From positions 1-16,465 of the forward strand of contig DASRCB010000022.1 of NCBI GenBank assembly GCA_035653295.1: a DNA stretch of 16,465 nt, read 5' to 3'. This document shows, one piece after another, positions 13,424 to 16,465 of this stretch (position 1 is its first letter; each line of letters opens with the position of its first letter). This DNA is from DASRCB01 sp035653295. GTDB lineage: Bacteria > Acidobacteriota > Terriglobia > Bryobacterales > Bryobacteraceae. The position numbers and the translations under genes were made by a program. The notes under the pieces are model-generated. The model was not told the origin of the DNA and did no database searches. It saw nothing but the letters and a program-made list of their open reading frames with translations.

Positions 13424-15501
13424 ATCCCGACCGCTTGTGCATGGGCTGTATGGAGGCGTCCGACGGCGCCCCGTTCTGTCCGCATTGCGGCCGCTCTGCC
13501 TCCGCTCCCGCTGCATCGCCCCTGCACCTCGACCCACGCACGGTTCTGCAAAACCAGTACGTGGTCGGTCGCGTGCTCGGCCACGGCGGCTTCGGCGTGA
13601 CCTACCTCGGCTGGGACCTGAACCTCGCCCGCAGGCTGGCCATCAAGGAATACCTGCCGCACGGCATCGCCACGCGCACATTCGGAACGAAATCGGTGAC
13701 CGTCTTCTCCGGACAGAACGAGCGCGACTTCGAATGGGGGCTGGAAAAATTCCTTGAAGAAGCCCGCGTCCTGGCGCGGTTCCAAAACCACCCCGGCATC
13801 GTCTCCGTACTCAATTTCTTCCGCGAGAACGGCACCGCGTATCTCGTCATGGAGTATCTCAGCGGCAGCACGCTGCAGGAATTCCTTGCTCGCAAGGGAG
13901 GTTTTATCTCGTTCGACTGGGCTGTGCGCATCATGATGCCGGTGATGGACGCGCTGCGCGAGGTACACAAGGCCGGTGTCCTGCACCGCGATGTCAGCCC
14001 GGACAATGTCTACATCAGCGATACGGGTCAGGTGAAGGTCCTCGATTTTGGCGCGGCGCGTTACGCGCTCAGCCAACAGAGCCGGAACCTCTCCGTGATA
14101 CTCAAGGAAGGCTACGCGCCGGAAGAGCAGTATCGCACCAGGGGCAATCAGGGCCCATGGACCGACGTCTATGCCGTTGCCGCCACGCTCTATCGCGCCG
14201 TTACCGGAGTCGTCCCGCAGCCGGCCCTCGATCGCCTCGAAAACGACGAGGTCGTGCCGCCCAGCGCACTGGGCTTTCAGGTCGCGCCGGAGCGCGAAGC
14301 GACGCTCATGAAGGCGCTCGCCGTTCGCGGCGCGAACCGCTACCAGTCAATGGAGGATTTTCAGGCAGCGATCAGTGGCCCGGCGCAGGCCGCCGCTGCC
14401 GGCGTGACCGTCGCGCCCGCCCCCCTGCCCCAGACTCGGGCCGTCGACACCGCGAAGACACGCATCATCCCCCAGCCTCAACCTCAACCTGAGCCGCCGC
14501 CCCCCGCCCCCGTCGTCACCCCACCTGCGCCTCTCCCGGCGCCGCGACCGAGACCCTCCCTGAAGTGGCTGGCGGCGATCGCGGCCGTGGTTCTCGTCGT
14601 CGCCGCGACCGGCGTATACGCTACGCTGAAGAGCTTCCGCCAGAAAGCGCCCGATCAGGCAGCGATCGTGCCCCCGGTTCCGACGCCGGCGCCAACGGTG
14701 ATCCCTGCTTCCGCGCCGACTCCCGCGCCAACAGAGGCCGCGACCGTCGTCCCCACTCAGCCGCCCGCGCGCAAATACCGCTCGCCCGCCGCGAACACTC
14801 AGCAGAATGCCTGGAATCCCGTCCCGGTCCGCGAACCGCAGCAGGCGCCGTTCACAATCCCGCAGGTTGCGGAGATCGTGTACTTCCGAACGGATCCGCC
14901 TGTCATCGCGCCCGGCCAGTCCACCAGCCTGACCTGGGCGGTGCGCAACGCCGTGGTTGTTTTCATTACCGGGCTTGGTCGAGTTCCCGCCCAGGGAAGC
15001 GCGCGCGTCTCCCCGGGCGGCAACATGACCTACATGCTCACCGCCTCGGACAGCACAGGCCGACGGCAAACCGCGTCTGCCGAAGTTCAGATCCAGCGCA
15101 CGCCAGCGGTGGTGAACGCCAGCCCCATGTATCGGGCCCCGCAGATCGCGCCCGCGTTCTCAATGTATGTCGAACACGATCACGGCGGAGGTGGCGCCGC
15201 GGCGGCCGTGGGTGGCGTGCTCGGGCGTCTCAGCCGCGGCCGTTTCAATAACCCGGACGCCGGCAGCTGCAGCGGGCAGCTCAGTATCGTCAACGGCATG
15301 CTTGTCTACAACGCGAGTGAACCGGACCACAGCTTTCAGGCGCGGCTCTCGACCCTGTACGACGTGCAGGAGAATGCCGTGCGCCTGCGCGGATCGCCCG
15401 CGTTCCACGTTCGCCTGGCTAACGGAGTCAATTACAATTTCATTCCGCGCTCGGGCACGGCCGCCGCGGCGGTCGCGGCGATCAACGCCGCCCTGCGCTG
15501 A
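13420..15501 (+). CDS. Transmembrane Ser/Thr protein kinase with N-terminal zinc ribbon and outer Ig-like domain
   Basis: The operon ends with a 693-residue kinase. Order: zinc ribbon (Cys7, Cys10, Cys20, Cys23); kinase domain about 47-320 with the GHGGFG loop (54-59), Lys76 in AIKEYLP, Glu114, HRDVSPDN (189-196), DFG (209-211), GYAPEEQ (231-237) and TDVYAVAATLY; a Pro-rich linker; one membrane helix at about 383-403; a Pro/Ala/Thr-rich outer stalk; an Ig-like domain about 484-558; and a Gly/Ala-rich link to a C-terminal domain about 577-690 with a single Cys and the HSFQARLSTLYDV / FHVRLANGVNYNFIP pattern, which I cannot name firmly. All catalytic residues are present, so it should be active. 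It likely senses an envelope signal and phosphorylates cytosolic partners such as the FHA proteins. It ends six bases from the convergent permease gene. Confidence 0.93.
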   Translation: MNPDRLCMGCMEASDGAPFCPHCGRSASAPAASPLHLDPRTVLQNQYVVGRVLGHGGFGVTYLGWDLNLARRLAIKEYLPHGIATRTFGTKSVTVFSGQNERDFEWGLEKFLEEARVLARFQNHPGIVSVLNFFRENGTAYLVMEYLSGSTLQEFLARKGGFISFDWAVRIMMPVMDALREVHKAGVLHRDVSPDNVYISDTGQVKVLDFGAARYALSQQSRNLSVILKEGYAPEEQYRTRGNQGPWTDVYAVAATLYRAVTGVVPQPALDRLENDEVVPPSALGFQVAPEREATLMKALAVRGANRYQSMEDFQAAISGPAQAAAAGVTVAPAPLPQTRAVDTAKTRIIPQPQPQPEPPPPAPVVTPPAPLPAPRPRPSLKWLAAIAAVVLVVAATGVYATLKSFRQKAPDQAAIVPPVPTPAPTVIPASAPTPAPTEAATVVPTQPPARKYRSPAANTQQNAWNPVPVREPQQAPFTIPQVAEIVYFRTDPPVIAPGQSTSLTWAVRNAVVVFITGLGRVPAQGSARVSPGGNMTYMLTASDSTGRRQTASAEVQIQRTPAVVNASPMYRAPQIAPAFSMYVEHDHGGGGAAAAVGGVLGRLSRGRFNNPDAGSCSGQLSIVNGMLVYNASEPDHSFQARLSTLYDVQENAVRLRGSPAFHVRLANGVNYNFIPRSGTAAAAVAAINAALR

Positions 15502-15507
15502 ACCTGG

Positions 15508-16465
15508 TCATTCCCACCGCAGGGCCACCAGCGGTTCGACTCGCATCGCGCGCCGCGCGGGCACATAGCTCGCCAGCATGGCCATCAACACCCAAACCAG
15601 CGACGCGGTCGTGAACGCGACTGGATCGAGTGGGCTCATGCCATACAGCAGCGTGGCCAGCACCCGCATGAGCCAGGCGCTGAGGAACACGCCGATTCCA
15701 ATGCCCAGCGCCGTGAGGCCGAGTCCGCGCCCAAGCACCATCCACAACACGTCTCCGCGCTGTGCGCCCATGGCCATACGCACACCGATCTCCCGCGTTC
15801 TCTGCGCCACACCGTACGCGACAACGCCGTACAACCCGACCGCCGCCAGCAGCATCGCCAGGCCGCCGAACACACCGAGCAGCGTTGCCTGCCAGCGCAC
15901 CTTCCACAACGATTCCGACGCGTACTGTTCCAGCGTCTCGATCTCATAAACCCGCAGCGTCGAATCGAGCCCGTGCAGGATGCCGCGCAATGGCGCAGTG
16001 AACTCGCCCGGCGGTCCGACGGTTTCGACGATTACCGCGAGGAACCCCGCCCAGTCCTGCGCCAGTGGTCGATAAACAAACGGACGCGGAGGCTCGTCCA
16101 GCGACTCGTATTTGGCGTCCCGCGCGAGACCCACCACCTGCGCGAGCGTCCGCTTCTGTTTCGTGTCGCATCCCAGCCATACCGTCTTGCCCAGTGGGTC
16201 CTGCTTCGGCCAGTAGCGCGCGGCGAAAGTCTCGTTGACGATTACTACCCGCGGCGAGCCCGCCCCATCGGAGGCGAGAAACTGCCGCCCACGCAGAATC
16301 GGAATCGCCAGCGTATCGAAGTACCCGGGTATGACCACGTCCGACCGCGCCCGGCGCGGCCGTGTGCTCTCATCCACCGCCGCGCACACCGAGTCCGACA
16401 TGTTCAGCGGCGTGGTCAAACTCAACGTGGCGCTTCGCACTCCAGGCGTGGCGCGGACCGCGTCC
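15508..16465 (-). CDS. ADOP/MacB-like permease, C-terminal part (cut by right edge)
   Basis: The 318 residues seen are the C-terminal part of an FtsX/MacB-type permease of the kind called acidobacterial duplicated orphan permease. They comprise the second periplasmic MacB-like domain (VIPGYFDTLAIPILRGR, VIVNETFAARYWP, DPLGKTVWLG), then an FtsX domain with three membrane helices. The first of these is followed by QRTREIGVRMAMGAQRGDVLWMVL, and the protein ends ARRAMRVEPLVALRWE, all typical. The frame is open to the right edge, so the start lies outside. Such permeases usually lack an ATPase of their own beside them; their substrate is unknown. The gene is convergent with the kinase gene, only six bases apart, with no separate terminator seen. 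Confidence 0.92.
   Translation of the reverse strand, partial: DAVRATPGVRSATLSLTTPLNMSDSVCAAVDESTRPRRARSDVVIPGYFDTLAIPILRGRQFLASDGAGSPRVVIVNETFAARYWPKQDPLGKTVWLGCDTKQKRTLAQVVGLARDAKYESLDEPPRPFVYRPLAQDWAGFLAVIVETVGPPGEFTAPLRGILHGLDSTLRVYEIETLEQYASESLWKVRWQATLLGVFGGLAMLLAAVGLYGVVAYGVAQRTREIGVRMAMGAQRGDVLWMVLGRGLGLTALGIGIGVFLSAWLMRVLATLLYGMSPLDPVAFTTASLVWVLMAMLASYVPARRAMRVEPLVALRWE

Noticed and set aside
15475..15491. GCGGCG / CGCCGC hairpin near the end of the kinase gene as a terminator
   Set aside because: It lies within codons for Ala-rich residues and has no T-run; it is likely a by-product of GC-rich coding sequence.
9383..15501. Zorya antiphage system or a T6SS phosphorylation module
   Set aside because: There is a MotA-like channel, but no ZorC/ZorD or ZorE-type genes, no T6SS structural genes and no defence neighbours; the FHA/PP2C/kinase set differs.

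Overview
The window is GC-rich DNA that most probably comes from an acidobacterium of the Bryobacterales/Solibacterales type. Four things support this: an eight-cysteine zinc-binding insertion near the N-terminus of RpoB, an ADOP/MacB-type orphan permease, a BshA-type bacillithiol glycosyltransferase, and the style of the HDOD and zinc-ribbon kinase genes. The lineage is inferred from family knowledge, not from a search.

Layout. (1) 1-2763, minus strand: ribosomal and RNA polymerase genes rplA, rplJ, rplL and the 5' part of rpoB. rplK is not in its usual place before rplA. A good sigma70-type promoter lies in the long rplL-rpoB gap and another lies upstream of rplA. (2) 2848-3831, plus strand: an HDOD signalling protein. 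(3) 3837-9224, minus strand: reading in the direction of transcription, bshA, an ECF sigma factor, its membrane anti-sigma factor, rsmA (ksgA), an AlkZ/YcaQ-like winged-helix protein and a methyltransferase with a signal-peptide-like N-terminus. The sigma factor has an RpoE-like promoter of its own and overlaps the anti-sigma gene. rsmA has no standard start codon for its conserved N-terminus and seems to begin at CTG. (4) 9383-15501, plus strand: seven tightly packed genes behind a TATAAT box: FHA plus zinc ribbon, MotA/TolQ/ExbB-type proton channel, a one-helix ExbD/MotB-like partner with a beta-rich outer domain, zinc ribbon plus FHA, two different PP2C phosphatases, and a 693-residue transmembrane Ser/Thr kinase with an N-terminal zinc ribbon. 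(5) 15508 to the right edge, minus strand: the C-terminal part of an ADOP/MacB-like permease.

The most interesting item is region 4. The genes overlap by ATGA at four junctions and lie two bases apart at another, so they should be made together. The set combines a writer (kinase), two erasers (PP2C) and two readers (FHA) of Thr/Ser phosphorylation with a putative proton-driven stator pair. My reading is a phosphorylation-controlled, ion-powered envelope machine. I do not know of a named system with this composition; it resembles, but differs from, the TerY-P triad, the T6SS PpkA/PppA/Fha module and the ZorAB motor of Zorya.

The remaining regions look like ordinary housekeeping and stress genes. 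I saw no tRNA, rRNA, CRISPR array, insertion sequence or phage gene.
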